Shown here piece by piece: positions 35,919-46,775 of a DNA stretch of 64,000 bases. Where the stretch lies: positions 4,116,001 through 4,180,000 of the forward strand of contig NZ_CP116899.1 of assembly GCF_030997045.1 (NCBI RefSeq). Reading direction: 5' to 3'. Under the pieces are notes generated by a model, which worked only from the letters and a program-made list of their open reading frames with translations, made no database searches and was not told where the DNA came from. Within the stretch, counting starts at the first letter, position 1, and each line of letters starts with the position of its first letter. The position numbers and the translations under genes are program-made. The stretch is from Microbulbifer sp. TB1203 (GTDB lineage: Bacteria; Pseudomonadota; Gammaproteobacteria; Pseudomonadales; Cellvibrionaceae).

Positions 35919-37997
35919 ATGACGTCTCCTTCCCGCGCCCGCTCTTTTCCGGTGCATATACCCGTATTTTTCATCTTGTTGGCCCTGGTTTCTCTGCTGT
36001 CTTCGCCGGCTGCGGCCGCGGACTACGAGCTGGCCCCGCGTCCCCAGTGGCTGCAACCGGTGGCCCTGCCGGAGAGTGAAAACCTCTCCAGCGGTGAGAG
36101 TCTCCGCTATCTGCTGGTGGATACTCAGATCAATGTGTCCGGGGAGGAAAAGGAACGGTTCTACCGGGTTGCCATGCGGCCCCTGAACCAGCAGGGTTTG
36201 CAGCAAATTTCCAGTATCAGCCTCGGCTTCGCTCCCGCCTACGAGAAGCTGGTGATCCACGATATCAGCGTGCTGCGCGACGGCAAGCGCCGGGACCGGC
36301 TGAAATCGGCGGAGATAAAACTCTTCCAGCAGGAAGATGAACTGGATCGGGGCCTCTACGCCGAGCGCTGGACGGCGATGCTGTTGTTGAAGGACCTGCG
36401 TGCCGGAGATATCGTCGAGTACAGCTATACATTGCGTGGCTCCAACCCGGTGCTGGGAGATAAGTTCTTCGGCCGTGAGCTGCTGGCCTGGGGTGTGTCC
36501 ATCGAACGACTGTATATCAGCTTGCTCAGCCCTCGGGAAAAGGCGCTGCAAGTGCGTATTGCAGATGCGAAAAAGGGCCATGGCATAGACATCCAACAGC
36601 GCACCAAGGGCAATAAAGTGCGCTATTTTGCCGACCTGCGGCACACCGAGGCAGTGCGCCAGGAAGACGGCATTCCCGAGTGGCTCTCACCCTTCCCGGT
36701 TCTCCAGTACAGCCAGTATGCTGACTGGCGCCAAGTGAATGACTGGGCCCACGCGCTCTACCACACACCGGGCGAGCTACCCGAGGAATTTGCCCGCCTG
36801 GTGGCGGAGATGGAGGGCGGTCCGGCGCAAAAGGCCGCCGCCGCTACCCAGTGGATTCAGAACAACATCCGCTATTTCGGCATAGAGCACGGTGTCAACT
36901 CCCACCGTCCCTCGGCGCCGATGGAAACTTTCGAGCGCCGCTTCGGCGACTGCAAAGACAAAACTGTCCTGCTGGTTGCCGCCCTGCGCGAGCTGGGAAT
37001 AGACGCACACCCGGCGTTGGTGTCTTCCGTAAATAATCTGTATTTGGACGGGCGGTTGCCATCCCCGGGAAATTTCGACCATGTCATCACCACTTTTACC
37101 CTGGATGGAAAGCGCTACTGGGTGGACCCCACTGCAACCAGTCAGGCCGGGTCCCTGCAGGAAATGTCTCTGCCGGATTTCAACTGGGCACTGGTGGTTG
37201 ATGGAGAGAGAGATTCCCTGACCGCCATCGAGGCGCCGGTGCAGAGTCAACGCCGGGCCCGGGTAGTGGTCAGGGAGATTGTGACTCTGGCGGAAAACCG
37301 GAAGGCAGCGATTTTTGAAGTGACCAGCCGCTACAGCGGATGGCGCGCGGAGCAAATGCGCTCCTATACCGGATACCGGGACAGGGAAACCCTGGGAGCG
37401 GAATTCCTGCAGTACTATTCACGCTATTTTCCCTCTATCGAAATCCTGGAGCCGATTGAAGTCATCGACTCAGAGCACGGCAACGAGTTGGTGCTGAAAG
37501 AAAAATACCGGCTGCGCAAGGTTGGCGACGACAGCAGCGGAAAAAACATGCTAAAGCTGGTGGCATCCAATGTGGCGGAAACCCTGCGCTTGCCCAATTC
37601 GCTGCAGCGTCAATACCCCTTCCGCCTGCCGGGAGACCTACAAATAGAGCAGACGCTGGAAGTGGTGGCACAGAGTGCGGCGGACATCCGTTGGTCGGAA
37701 AAGGGAAGCGGGGAAACGATTGCCAACCCCTGGTTTGAATTCGAACGCGAAGTGCAGAAGGAAAACAACAAAATCACCGTGCAGTACCGCTACAGTTCCC
37801 GAGGCAAATCTGTTTCCGCGGCGGATTTCCCGCAATACCTGGAGCAGATCAATCGCATAGAAAACGATCTGAGTTATGTCCTGTGGCTATCACCCGCATC
37901 CGTTTCCCGGGAAGAGCGCCGCAACCGCGCCAGAGACCTGGCGCGGGACCTACTTTCCGGAAAAAAATCCGATGGCACAAACGGAGGTGTGCAGTGA
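35919..37997 (+). CDS. Secreted DUF3857/transglutaminase-like protein
   Basis: 692 residues. A signal peptide (about 1-35) is followed by a DUF3857 domain (about 60-230) and a transglutaminase-like core (about 275-400) whose triad is intact: Cys in FGDCKDK, His in NFDHVI and Asp in WVDPTA. A C-terminal DUF2569/DUF3858-like beta region ends the protein. Members are periplasmic and of unknown substrate. The downstream Sel1 lipoprotein overlaps it by 4 bases (GTGA), so they probably function together. Confidence 0.85.
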   Translation: MTSPSRARSFPVHIPVFFILLALVSLLSSPAAAADYELAPRPQWLQPVALPESENLSSGESLRYLLVDTQINVSGEEKERFYRVAMRPLNQQGLQQISSISLGFAPAYEKLVIHDISVLRDGKRRDRLKSAEIKLFQQEDELDRGLYAERWTAMLLLKDLRAGDIVEYSYTLRGSNPVLGDKFFGRELLAWGVSIERLYISLLSPREKALQVRIADAKKGHGIDIQQRTKGNKVRYFADLRHTEAVRQEDGIPEWLSPFPVLQYSQYADWRQVNDWAHALYHTPGELPEEFARLVAEMEGGPAQKAAAATQWIQNNIRYFGIEHGVNSHRPSAPMETFERRFGDCKDKTVLLVAALRELGIDAHPALVSSVNNLYLDGRLPSPGNFDHVITTFTLDGKRYWVDPTATSQAGSLQEMSLPDFNWALVVDGERDSLTAIEAPVQSQRRARVVVREIVTLAENRKAAIFEVTSRYSGWRAEQMRSYTGYRDRETLGAEFLQYYSRYFPSIEILEPIEVIDSEHGNELVLKEKYRLRKVGDDSSGKNMLKLVASNVAETLRLPNSLQRQYPFRLPGDLQIEQTLEVVAQSAADIRWSEKGSGETIANPWFEFEREVQKENNKITVQYRYSSRGKSVSAADFPQYLEQINRIENDLSYVLWLSPASVSREERRNRARDLARDLLSGKKSDGTNGGVQ

Positions 37998-39787
37998 AGA
38001 TATGGCGTTTCCTGCTGCCGCTTGTAGCTGTCGTCAGCGGCTGTGCCACCGCGCCTGCGGCGACCGACCTGCCAGTGATATCGCCCCCCGGGATGGAGCT
38101 CGAACAGCCCGCTTTAGATCCTGTCGATCCCGCTGGCGGCGACGCCCTCGAAACCGGCCGCGAGGCTTTCGCCGGCGCCGACGCTCGGCTGGCCTCCATG
38201 GCGGCACATATTTTGGAAGATATGGATTCGGTGCCCTTCGAAGAATTCTGGTCCGCCTATCTGGAAAGCTCCAAACTGCACACCGCCGTGGCGGACCGGG
38301 AGCAATTCCAACAGGTCGTGAAAGAGCTGCCCGACGGCGAGGGAACGGATTGTACCTCCGTGGATTGGGAGCGATGGACGCAGCAGAATTTCTTCGAACT
38401 GGAACCCCACCTGGCTGCGCAGGACTGCTACGAACAGTTGGGTGAAACGGGCAAGGCGGAACGGCACGCACGTGCGGTACAGTTTGTTCTGCGAGGCGTA
38501 CTCGGCGGCGGCAATGGCGAAAGCCCCGACACCGCCTACGAAATCGGCATACTGGATCATGCCGAAGATATTCTGGCGCTGGCGGGCTACCAGCTCCAAG
38601 ATGCCTTTTTATTACCTCTCGGCCAAGGGCAGGCCCTCTACTACGTTGTGTTGGCCGAGGACCCGGACAGCGGGGTGCAGCGACCTATCTATTTCCACAA
38701 CCAGCGCGCCATACACCGGATTCTGGGCATCAACTTCCCCTTCGGTAGTCTGGATGGACTATATATCAGCCACGTACTTCAACCTCTTTCGAAGCAGAGT
38801 ACAGCCGCAAAAATAGGTATGGGTCTGTATCTCGAAAATGTCGGCAAAGAGGAAGAGGCCGTGCAGTATTATCTGGATGCCGCCGCCCTCGGCAGCCAGA
38901 TAGCGCAGTTCCGCCTGGGTAAAGCCTGCCTGAGAGAAACACTACCGATGTTTTCCCGGGGGGATTGCGTCGATTTCCTGCTTTCCGCTGCCGAGCAGGG
39001 CTATGCGGATGCCATGGTGGCCCTCGCCCATGTCTATCGGGAAGGGTTCGGTGTCGAGCGCAGCGAAAAGCTGTTTCAACAATTCATGGAGGCGGCGCAG
39101 CGGCGACTGGCGCCGGGTCTGGCCTGGTATCGGCTCGCGAGTTATTACGGTGGCGATAAATGGGCGGTGGAACCACAGACGGAGCGCAAGTTCCTGCGCC
39201 GCGCCGCCGATGATGGCTTGCCGGATGCGCAGTATCTGTTGATTCGCCGCGAGCAGGGCGAATGGTGGGAGGTGGAGGCGACGCAACTGCTGCCGCAGCT
39301 GGCAAGGCTCGCCTCTCAGGGGCACAGGACGTCAGGTATAGCTTATGCGCGCCGGGCTTTTGCCAGCGCATCTGAGCGCACCCCGGAAGAACTGGCGATG
39401 GCGCGGGAATTTCTCGATGCCGCCCTGGCCGTGAATTCGAGTGCGGCGCACAGCCTGCAGGGCGGGCTGCTGGAACTCGGTCGTGATTTTGGTGCGGCGG
39501 AACGCCACTTTCTGAAAAGCCCCTTTCAAACCGGCTCCCAAATTGGCCTCGCGCGGCTGCACCAGCAGCAGCGCCTGCCTCACTCAGATCCCGAAATGGC
39601 TGCGCTCTGGTACATGATGTGCGCCAGTATGGAGGCTCCCGAATGCCTCTACCAGCTCGGCAGAATTTTTCGCAACGGTGAGGGTATCCAGCGCGATGCG
39701 GCACTGGGCCGGACCATGATCCTGCATGCCGCGGAGCAGGGCCACAAGCCGGCGATGGTGGAGGTCAGCAAGTGGGACGATGACTGA
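37994..39787 (+). CDS. Lipoprotein with Sel1-like repeats
   Basis: 597 residues from GTG 37994, with GGAGG 6 bases upstream; the frame is open earlier but inside the transglutaminase gene. The signal peptide ends in VVSGC. The second half has TPR/Sel1-like helical pairs (AVQYYLDAAALGSQIAQF, SAAEQGYADAMVALAHVYRE, FLRRAADDGLPDAQYL, ILHAAEQGHKPAMVEV). It likely assembles with the preceding secreted transglutaminase-like protein. Its 3-prime end overlaps the end of map by 23 bases, convergently. Confidence 0.8.
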   Translation: MKIWRFLLPLVAVVSGCATAPAATDLPVISPPGMELEQPALDPVDPAGGDALETGREAFAGADARLASMAAHILEDMDSVPFEEFWSAYLESSKLHTAVADREQFQQVVKELPDGEGTDCTSVDWERWTQQNFFELEPHLAAQDCYEQLGETGKAERHARAVQFVLRGVLGGGNGESPDTAYEIGILDHAEDILALAGYQLQDAFLLPLGQGQALYYVVLAEDPDSGVQRPIYFHNQRAIHRILGINFPFGSLDGLYISHVLQPLSKQSTAAKIGMGLYLENVGKEEEAVQYYLDAAALGSQIAQFRLGKACLRETLPMFSRGDCVDFLLSAAEQGYADAMVALAHVYREGFGVERSEKLFQQFMEAAQRRLAPGLAWYRLASYYGGDKWAVEPQTERKFLRRAADDGLPDAQYLLIRREQGEWWEVEATQLLPQLARLASQGHRTSGIAYARRAFASASERTPEELAMAREFLDAALAVNSSAAHSLQGGLLELGRDFGAAERHFLKSPFQTGSQIGLARLHQQQRLPHSDPEMAALWYMMCASMEAPECLYQLGRIFRNGEGIQRDAALGRTMILHAAEQGHKPAMVEVSKWDDD

Positions 39788-40583
39788 GTCCTGCGTCAGG
39801 ATTAGTTGGTGTGTTCGTCTCTTCGCTCCTGAGCGTCAGCACCTCGCAGCCATCCCCGGTGACAAGGACCGTGTGCTCCCACTGCGCGGATAATGTCCTG
39901 TCCCGGGTAACCACTGTCCAGCCATCCTTTTTCACTTTGGTTTTGCGGCTGCCCTGGTTGATCATCGGCTCTATGGTAAAGGTCATCCCCTCCCGCAGCA
40001 CTGCGCCGGTGCCGGGGCGGCCGTAGTGCAGCACCTGGGGTTTCTCGTGCATCTCGCGGCCTATGCCGTGGCCGCAGTATTCGCGCACCACGCTGTAGCC
40101 GCGGCCTTCCGCACAACGCTGTATCGCATGGCCTATATCGCCGAGGCGGGTGCCGGGCCTGACAGCTTCGATACCCCGCCACATGGCGTCGTAGGTGGTC
40201 TGCACCAGTTGCCTCGCCGCCGGTGAGACGCTGCCGATCATATACATCTTGCTGGAGTCGGCGATATAGCCGGATTTTTCCAGGGTGATGTCCACATTGA
40301 CGATGTCGCCGGATTTCAGCTGCCCGGTTGTCTGCGGCATACCGTGGCAGACCACCTCGTTGACCGAGGTGTTCAGCGCATAGGGGTAGTCGTACTGCCC
40401 CTTGCTCGCGGGCCTGGCTTTCAGTTCGTTGACGATATAGTCCTCGACCCTGTCGTTGACCTGCATGGTGGAAACGCCCGGGCCGATAAACTCGTCGAGC
40501 ATGGCGAAGACGCGGCTCAGTAGCTGGCCGGCGTCGCGCATCAGCATCTGTTCTGTGGCGGTTTTGATGGGGGCACTAATCAC
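39765..40583 (-). CDS. map: Methionine aminopeptidase, type I
   Basis: Removes initiator methionine from nascent proteins. 272 residues from GTG 40583. The two-metal ligands are present: VDITLEKSGYIAD (two Asp), GHGIGREMHEKP (His), TIEPMI (Glu) and QWEHTV (Glu). This copy lies behind a ParD-like gene with an 8-base overlap, away from rpsB/tsf, so it is probably an extra, module-borne Map rather than the main housekeeping one; I cannot see whether another exists. Confidence 0.9.
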   Translation of the reverse strand: MISAPIKTATEQMLMRDAGQLLSRVFAMLDEFIGPGVSTMQVNDRVEDYIVNELKARPASKGQYDYPYALNTSVNEVVCHGMPQTTGQLKSGDIVNVDITLEKSGYIADSSKMYMIGSVSPAARQLVQTTYDAMWRGIEAVRPGTRLGDIGHAIQRCAEGRGYSVVREYCGHGIGREMHEKPQVLHYGRPGTGAVLREGMTFTIEPMINQGSRKTKVKKDGWTVVTRDRTLSAQWEHTVLVTGDGCEVLTLRSEETNTPTNPDAGLSHRPTC

Positions 40584-40782
40584 GGGTCAGCTCTTCCAGG
40601 GTCGGTGCCTGCTCGCGCAACAGCTTTTTGGTGAGCTGGTTATAGCTGAGTTGCGGATTCAGTTCGGCCAGCATGCCTATCCTGATCCAGAATTCCGCCT
40701 GGGCGTTGATGGACCTGGCCATGGCCGAGCTGGCCCGGCGGATTTCGTCGTGCAGCTCCTCGGAAATTTTCACTATGCCCAT
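40576..40782 (-). CDS. ParD-like antitoxin-family protein
   Basis: 68 residues, matching ParD-like proteins: an N-terminal ribbon-helix-helix (MGIVKISEELHDEIRRASSA and SINAQAEFWIRIGMLAE) and a short acidic tail (LLREQAPTLEELTRD). No ParE toxin follows; map overlaps its end instead. Palindromes upstream (40812-40828, 40850-40869) are candidates for autoregulation. It may be a transcription factor of the map unit rather than an antitoxin. Confidence 0.8.
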   Translation of the reverse strand: MGIVKISEELHDEIRRASSAMARSINAQAEFWIRIGMLAELNPQLSYNQLTKKLLREQAPTLEELTRD

Positions 40783-40811
40783 ATTCTCAGTCTCACAGGT
40801 TTATATGAATC

Positions 40812-40828
40812 GTATATAAAGCATATAC
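40812..40828. promoter_or_regulatory. Palindrome upstream of the ParD-like gene
   Basis: GTATAT-AAAGC-ATATAC, a perfect 6-bp dyad 30 bases before the ParD-like start. A ribbon-helix-helix protein could bind it to repress its own operon. Confidence 0.5.
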
Positions 40829-40849
40829 TAAACTCAAGCTCCTGCTGGG

Positions 40850-40869
40850 ATATGCAATTTTTTGCATAT
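40850..40869. promoter_or_regulatory. Palindrome between the ParD-like gene and the oxidoreductase
   Basis: ATATGCAA-TTTT-TTGCATAT: a perfect 8-bp dyad with a 4-base loop, about 70 bases from the ParD-like start and 61 bases before ATG 40931 of the oppositely directed oxidoreductase gene. It could regulate either. Confidence 0.55.
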
Positions 40870-40930
40870 GGGACGGTGGGTCGCTATGGTTGGGCAATTA
40901 ACGGCAAAACTACAGAATGACGAGGTGGCC

Positions 40931-42625
40931 ATGGCGGAAAAGCCCGCAGCGAAGCGCCCCCAACCCAGCCGGCTGCGCATAGGCCGGCGCTACCGGGCCA
41001 GCCGCCTCCAGGGCCCCTACGACGCACTGGTGATCGGTTCCGGTATTGGCGGCCTTACCACCGCGGCCATGCTGAGCGCGGCGGGCAGGAAGGTGCTGGT
41101 GCTGGAGCAGCACTACACTGCCGGTGGCTTTACCCACGCCTACGACCGCAACGGCTACGAATGGGATGTGGGCGTGCACTATATCGGCGACGTGGGCGGA
41201 CACCCGACTGCGACCCGCAAGCTGTTCGATTTCCTGTCCGCCGGCAATCTGCACTGGGCGCCGATGGACGACGCCTACGACCGCATCTGCATCGGCGACG
41301 AGCAGTACGATCTGCGAGCCGGGCGCGACGAGTTTATCGCCGGGCTGCTGAAACACTTCCCGAATGACAGAACTGTAATCGAAGCCTACCTGCAAAGAGT
41401 GTCCGAGATCGGCCGGGCCATGCGTCTGTTCACCATCGCAAAGCTGCTGCCCGGCTGGTGCGGTCCGCTGCTGGCGCTGTGGAAAAAATTTACCTGGCCG
41501 GACTACCTGAACAAAACCACCTATGAGGTGCTGCGCGAACTCACCGACAACGAAAAGCTGATCGCGGTACTGAGCGGTCAGTGGGGTGATAACGGCATGA
41601 CGCCGAAGACCGGCAGCTTTATTATTCACGCGCTGATCGTTAAGCACTATCTGTACGGCGGCTATTATCCAGAGGGTGGGGCCAGCAAGATAGCGCAGAC
41701 GATTATTCCGCAGATACAGGCCGCGGGCGGTGAGGTATTCACCTACGCGGAAGTGGAGACCATCCTGTTGGACGGCAACCGGGTGGGCGGCCTGCGTATG
41801 GTGGACGGTACGGAAATCGAGGCGTCGCTGGTGATCTCCAATGCCGGGGTGTTCAACACTTTCGAAAAACTGCTGCCGGAGAGTGCCAGCCAGCGTGCCG
41901 GTTATTGCCGCGATCTGCAAAATGTACAGCCGTCCACGGCGCACCTCTGCCTGTATATCGGCCTGCGGAAAGCCGCAGAGGAGTTGAGGCTGCCGAAAAC
42001 CAATTATTGGCTGTATCCCAGCACGGATTACGACGGCGATGTACGGAAATTCCTCGCAGACCCCAATGCGGATATCCCCCTCGTTTATATCTCCTTCCCC
42101 TCCGCCAAAGACCCCGCTTTCCAGCATCGCTACCCGGGCCGCGCCACCATCGAGATAGTGGCGCCGGCGAAATACGAGTGGTTTGTAAAATGGAGGGACA
42201 AACCCTGGGGGAAGCGCGGCGAGGACTACCAGGCGTTGAAGGACAGGTTCAGTGAGCGCCTGCTGGAGCATCTGTACAAACACTTTCCACAGCTGCGCGG
42301 ACAGATAGATTACTGCGAACTGTCCACGCCGCTGTCCACGGATTACTTCTGCCGCTACGCGCGGGGCGAAATCTACGGCCTGGAGCACGGACCGAAGCGC
42401 TTCGAGCAGTCCTGGCTGCGCCCAAAGAGCCGTATCAGAGGGCTGTATCTCACAGGCCAGGACATCCTGAGTTGCGGCGTGGCCGGCGCCATGTTCGCGG
42501 GCGCGGTGACGGCGCAGAGTATCCTCGGCTGGCGCAGGGGTACTGCACTGCTGCGACGGGTGTTTGCGGAGAGATCGGTCGCGGCCAGCGGCCGCTCCTA
42601 TAAAGAGCGGGTGGATACCCTGTAG
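40931..42625 (+). CDS. FAD-dependent oxidoreductase, CrtI/retinol saturase (RetSat) type
   Basis: 564 residues from ATG 40931, chosen for the GAGG 6 bases upstream; an open frame continues upstream to 40862. The FAD-binding motif VIGSGIGGLTTAAMLSAAG and YDRNGYEWDVGVHYIG are typical of RetSat/phytoene desaturase relatives; GQDILSCGVAGAM closes the FAD fold. The last 19 codons, including the TAG stop, come from REP sequence (42573-42625), so the native C-terminus has been replaced. The physiological substrate is unknown. Confidence 0.85.
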   Translation: MAEKPAAKRPQPSRLRIGRRYRASRLQGPYDALVIGSGIGGLTTAAMLSAAGRKVLVLEQHYTAGGFTHAYDRNGYEWDVGVHYIGDVGGHPTATRKLFDFLSAGNLHWAPMDDAYDRICIGDEQYDLRAGRDEFIAGLLKHFPNDRTVIEAYLQRVSEIGRAMRLFTIAKLLPGWCGPLLALWKKFTWPDYLNKTTYEVLRELTDNEKLIAVLSGQWGDNGMTPKTGSFIIHALIVKHYLYGGYYPEGGASKIAQTIIPQIQAAGGEVFTYAEVETILLDGNRVGGLRMVDGTEIEASLVISNAGVFNTFEKLLPESASQRAGYCRDLQNVQPSTAHLCLYIGLRKAAEELRLPKTNYWLYPSTDYDGDVRKFLADPNADIPLVYISFPSAKDPAFQHRYPGRATIEIVAPAKYEWFVKWRDKPWGKRGEDYQALKDRFSERLLEHLYKHFPQLRGQIDYCELSTPLSTDYFCRYARGEIYGLEHGPKRFEQSWLRPKSRIRGLYLTGQDILSCGVAGAMFAGAVTAQSILGWRRGTALLRRVFAERSVAASGRSYKERVDTL

Positions 42626-42663
42626 GAGCGGCGGGGCGGCCATCCGCCGCTGGCCGCGATCGG
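42573..42663. repeat. REP pair, one arm inside a gene
   Basis: Left arm (42573-42602, complement) carries GCAGGAGCGG-type DNA in inverted form (GGCCAGCGGCCGCTCCTAT) and encodes the RSVAASGRSYKE segment of the oxidoreductase. Right arm (42621-42663) starts TGTAGGAGCGGCGGGGCGG and ends CGCTGGCCGCGATCGG. The TAG of the right arm is the gene's stop codon. Confidence 0.8.
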
Positions 42664-42787
42664 TTTCGGTGGAGCGATTACTCGGGTTTCTTCACCCGAA
42701 TCCCCTATCATTGGCTATTGCGATCGCAAGGGGTACCGGTCAAATCACCAGCCCTGTCTCTACGTCTCAGGTTTATGGGGTGCAATA

Positions 42788-43450
42788 GTGCGGGAGTATC
42801 ATCCGCCAACCGAACCGTTTCTCTCGGTGGTTTACTGTGACGAGGCGCTGCTGGTGCTCGACAAGCCCAGCGGGCTTCTCAGTGTGCCCGGGCGGGACCC
42901 CGCGCACCGCGACAGTCTCGCCAGTCGTGCCAAGGATCGATACCCGGGCGCCCTGACCGTACACAGGCTCGATATGGACACTTCCGGTCTGGTGGTGATG
43001 GCGCGCAATCCGGTGGTGCATCGGAAGCTCAGCGCCGGGTTCCAGAACCGGCAGGTTGAGAAAACCTATTGCGCGAAGGTGTGGGGCGAACTGGAGGGCG
43101 ACGCCGGAGAAATCGACCTGCCGTTGATCTGCGACTGGCCGAACCGGCCGCGCCAGAAGGTGGACCAGGAAATGGGCAAGCCCTCCCTGACCCGCTGGGA
43201 AAAAATCTCCCTGTCCGGCGGCTGCAGCCTGGTGAGGCTGAAGCCGGTTACCGGCCGCTCGCACCAGCTGCGGGTGCACCTGCAGGCGACCGGCCATCCG
43301 ATCCTGGGCGATCCCTTCTACGCCCACCCGCAGGCACGGGCGGCCGCGCCGCGGTTATTGCTGCACGCGACAGAACTCGCGCTCACTCACCCCGAGTCCG
43401 GCGAGTGGATGCGATTTACCAGTGCAGCGGATGAGCGGTTTTTCCATTAA
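42788..43450 (+). CDS. rluA: RluA-family pseudouridine synthase
   Basis: 220 residues from GTG 42788, the right size for RluA, which isomerises U746 in 23S rRNA and U32 in tRNA. The catalytic Asp lies in HRLDMDTSG. GRSHQLRVHLQATGHPILGD is the family motif II. RluA and RluC/D-like paralogues cannot be told apart firmly without comparison. Confidence 0.85.
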   Translation: MREYHPPTEPFLSVVYCDEALLVLDKPSGLLSVPGRDPAHRDSLASRAKDRYPGALTVHRLDMDTSGLVVMARNPVVHRKLSAGFQNRQVEKTYCAKVWGELEGDAGEIDLPLICDWPNRPRQKVDQEMGKPSLTRWEKISLSGGCSLVRLKPVTGRSHQLRVHLQATGHPILGDPFYAHPQARAAAPRLLLHATELALTHPESGEWMRFTSAADERFFH

Positions 43451-43452
43451 GG

Positions 43453-43478
43453 AAAAAGGGCGATCAAATTGATCGCCC
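43453..43478 (-). terminator. Terminator of the peroxiredoxin gene
   Basis: On the complement: GGGCGATCAA, short loop, TTGATCGCCC and TTTTT. It starts 20 bases after the peroxiredoxin stop and 3 bases after the RluA stop. Confidence 0.85.
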
Positions 43479-43497
43479 CAGTGCTTTCCCGGCCGGC

Positions 43498-44016
43498 TTA
43501 ACCTTTGCGTTCAACGCCGAGTTCACCCAGGGTCCTGGCTATATCCTCTGCGCTGGTGGCCGGTTTGATATCCTCGTCGATCTTGAGAATGTTGCCGTCC
43601 ACCCCGATGTAGATAGTGACGCGTCGCGCGACCTTCACTGCCGGGACAAGTACACCATAGGCCTTGGCCACGGCGCCGTCCGGGTCGCTCAGCAGGGGAA
43701 AGTCCGCCTCCTGTTTTTCGGCGAACTTGGTGTTGGTCTCGACTTTATCGGTGCTCGCCATGAAATAGGTGGTGTCGTACTGGCGGATCAGGTGGCCATT
43801 TTCGGCCAGCGACTTGCATTCGATGGTGCAGCCGCGGGTGAAAGCTTTCGGGAACCAGGCGATCACTACCGCCTGCTTGCCCTTGAAGTCCGCGAGAGAG
43901 TAAGTCTTTCCGTTGGAGCCCTGCAGCGAAAAATCCGGGGCGGGATCGCCCACTTCCAGTGCCAGCGCCGGAAGACTGAGCATTGAAGCGAGCAATAAGC
44001 CGAATAAGCGTTTCAT
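43498..44016 (-). CDS. Secreted peroxiredoxin (AhpC/TSA, Bcp-like)
   Basis: 172 residues from ATG 44016. An N-terminal signal peptide (MKRLFGLLLASMLSLPALAL) makes it periplasmic. The peroxidase motif is FTRGCTIECKSL, with the peroxidatic cysteine and a second cysteine four residues later as a candidate resolving residue. The longer open frame to 44178 runs over the tex terminator and is unlikely. Confidence 0.85.
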   Translation of the reverse strand: MKRLFGLLLASMLSLPALALEVGDPAPDFSLQGSNGKTYSLADFKGKQAVVIAWFPKAFTRGCTIECKSLAENGHLIRQYDTTYFMASTDKVETNTKFAEKQEADFPLLSDPDGAVAKAYGVLVPAVKVARRVTIYIGVDGNILKIDEDIKPATSAEDIARTLGELGVERKG

Positions 44017-44151
44017 AGTCTGATCCTTGTTGTGATTGCCCATGGTTGACCAAATGCAGGCCTCTATCCTACCCCTCGGAGCCGGAAGACACCACGAAAT
44101 TGGGCGCAGGTGATTTATCCGGTTGAATATCATGAACCCACGGCCAAAATA

Positions 44152-44182
44152 AAAAATGGCGACCACAAGGATCGCCATTTTT
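44152..44182. terminator. Terminator after tex (bidirectional)
   Basis: AAAAATGGCGA and TCGCCATTTTT form an 11-bp stem with A/T-rich ends on both strands, 20 bases beyond the tex stop. Confidence 0.85.
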
Positions 44183-44201
44183 GACTGCCCGGATACGCGA
44201 G

Positions 44202-46556
<2,355 letters not shown>

Positions 46557-46775
46557 CTTATTTTCTACATCCGTTCTGCGAGGGAGACTTCGGGCTCTGC
46601 GGAAACGGCCGGGAAGGGCGTCCGCAGAGCAAATTCGGTGGGGCATTATGCGCGAGCTGGGCGCGGTGAGAAAGGTTTGCGGCAGTCTCGCATTTAGCTG
46701 CGACGGCCTGCATCCGAAAAGACCCCTTTCGTCGTCGAACTTCAGTAGAATGCGCAACTAGTTAAAATTTGATCA

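Noticed and set aside
40576..40782. Classical ParDE toxin-antitoxin system
   Set aside because: No ParE or other toxin follows; the next gene is a normal-looking methionine aminopeptidase.
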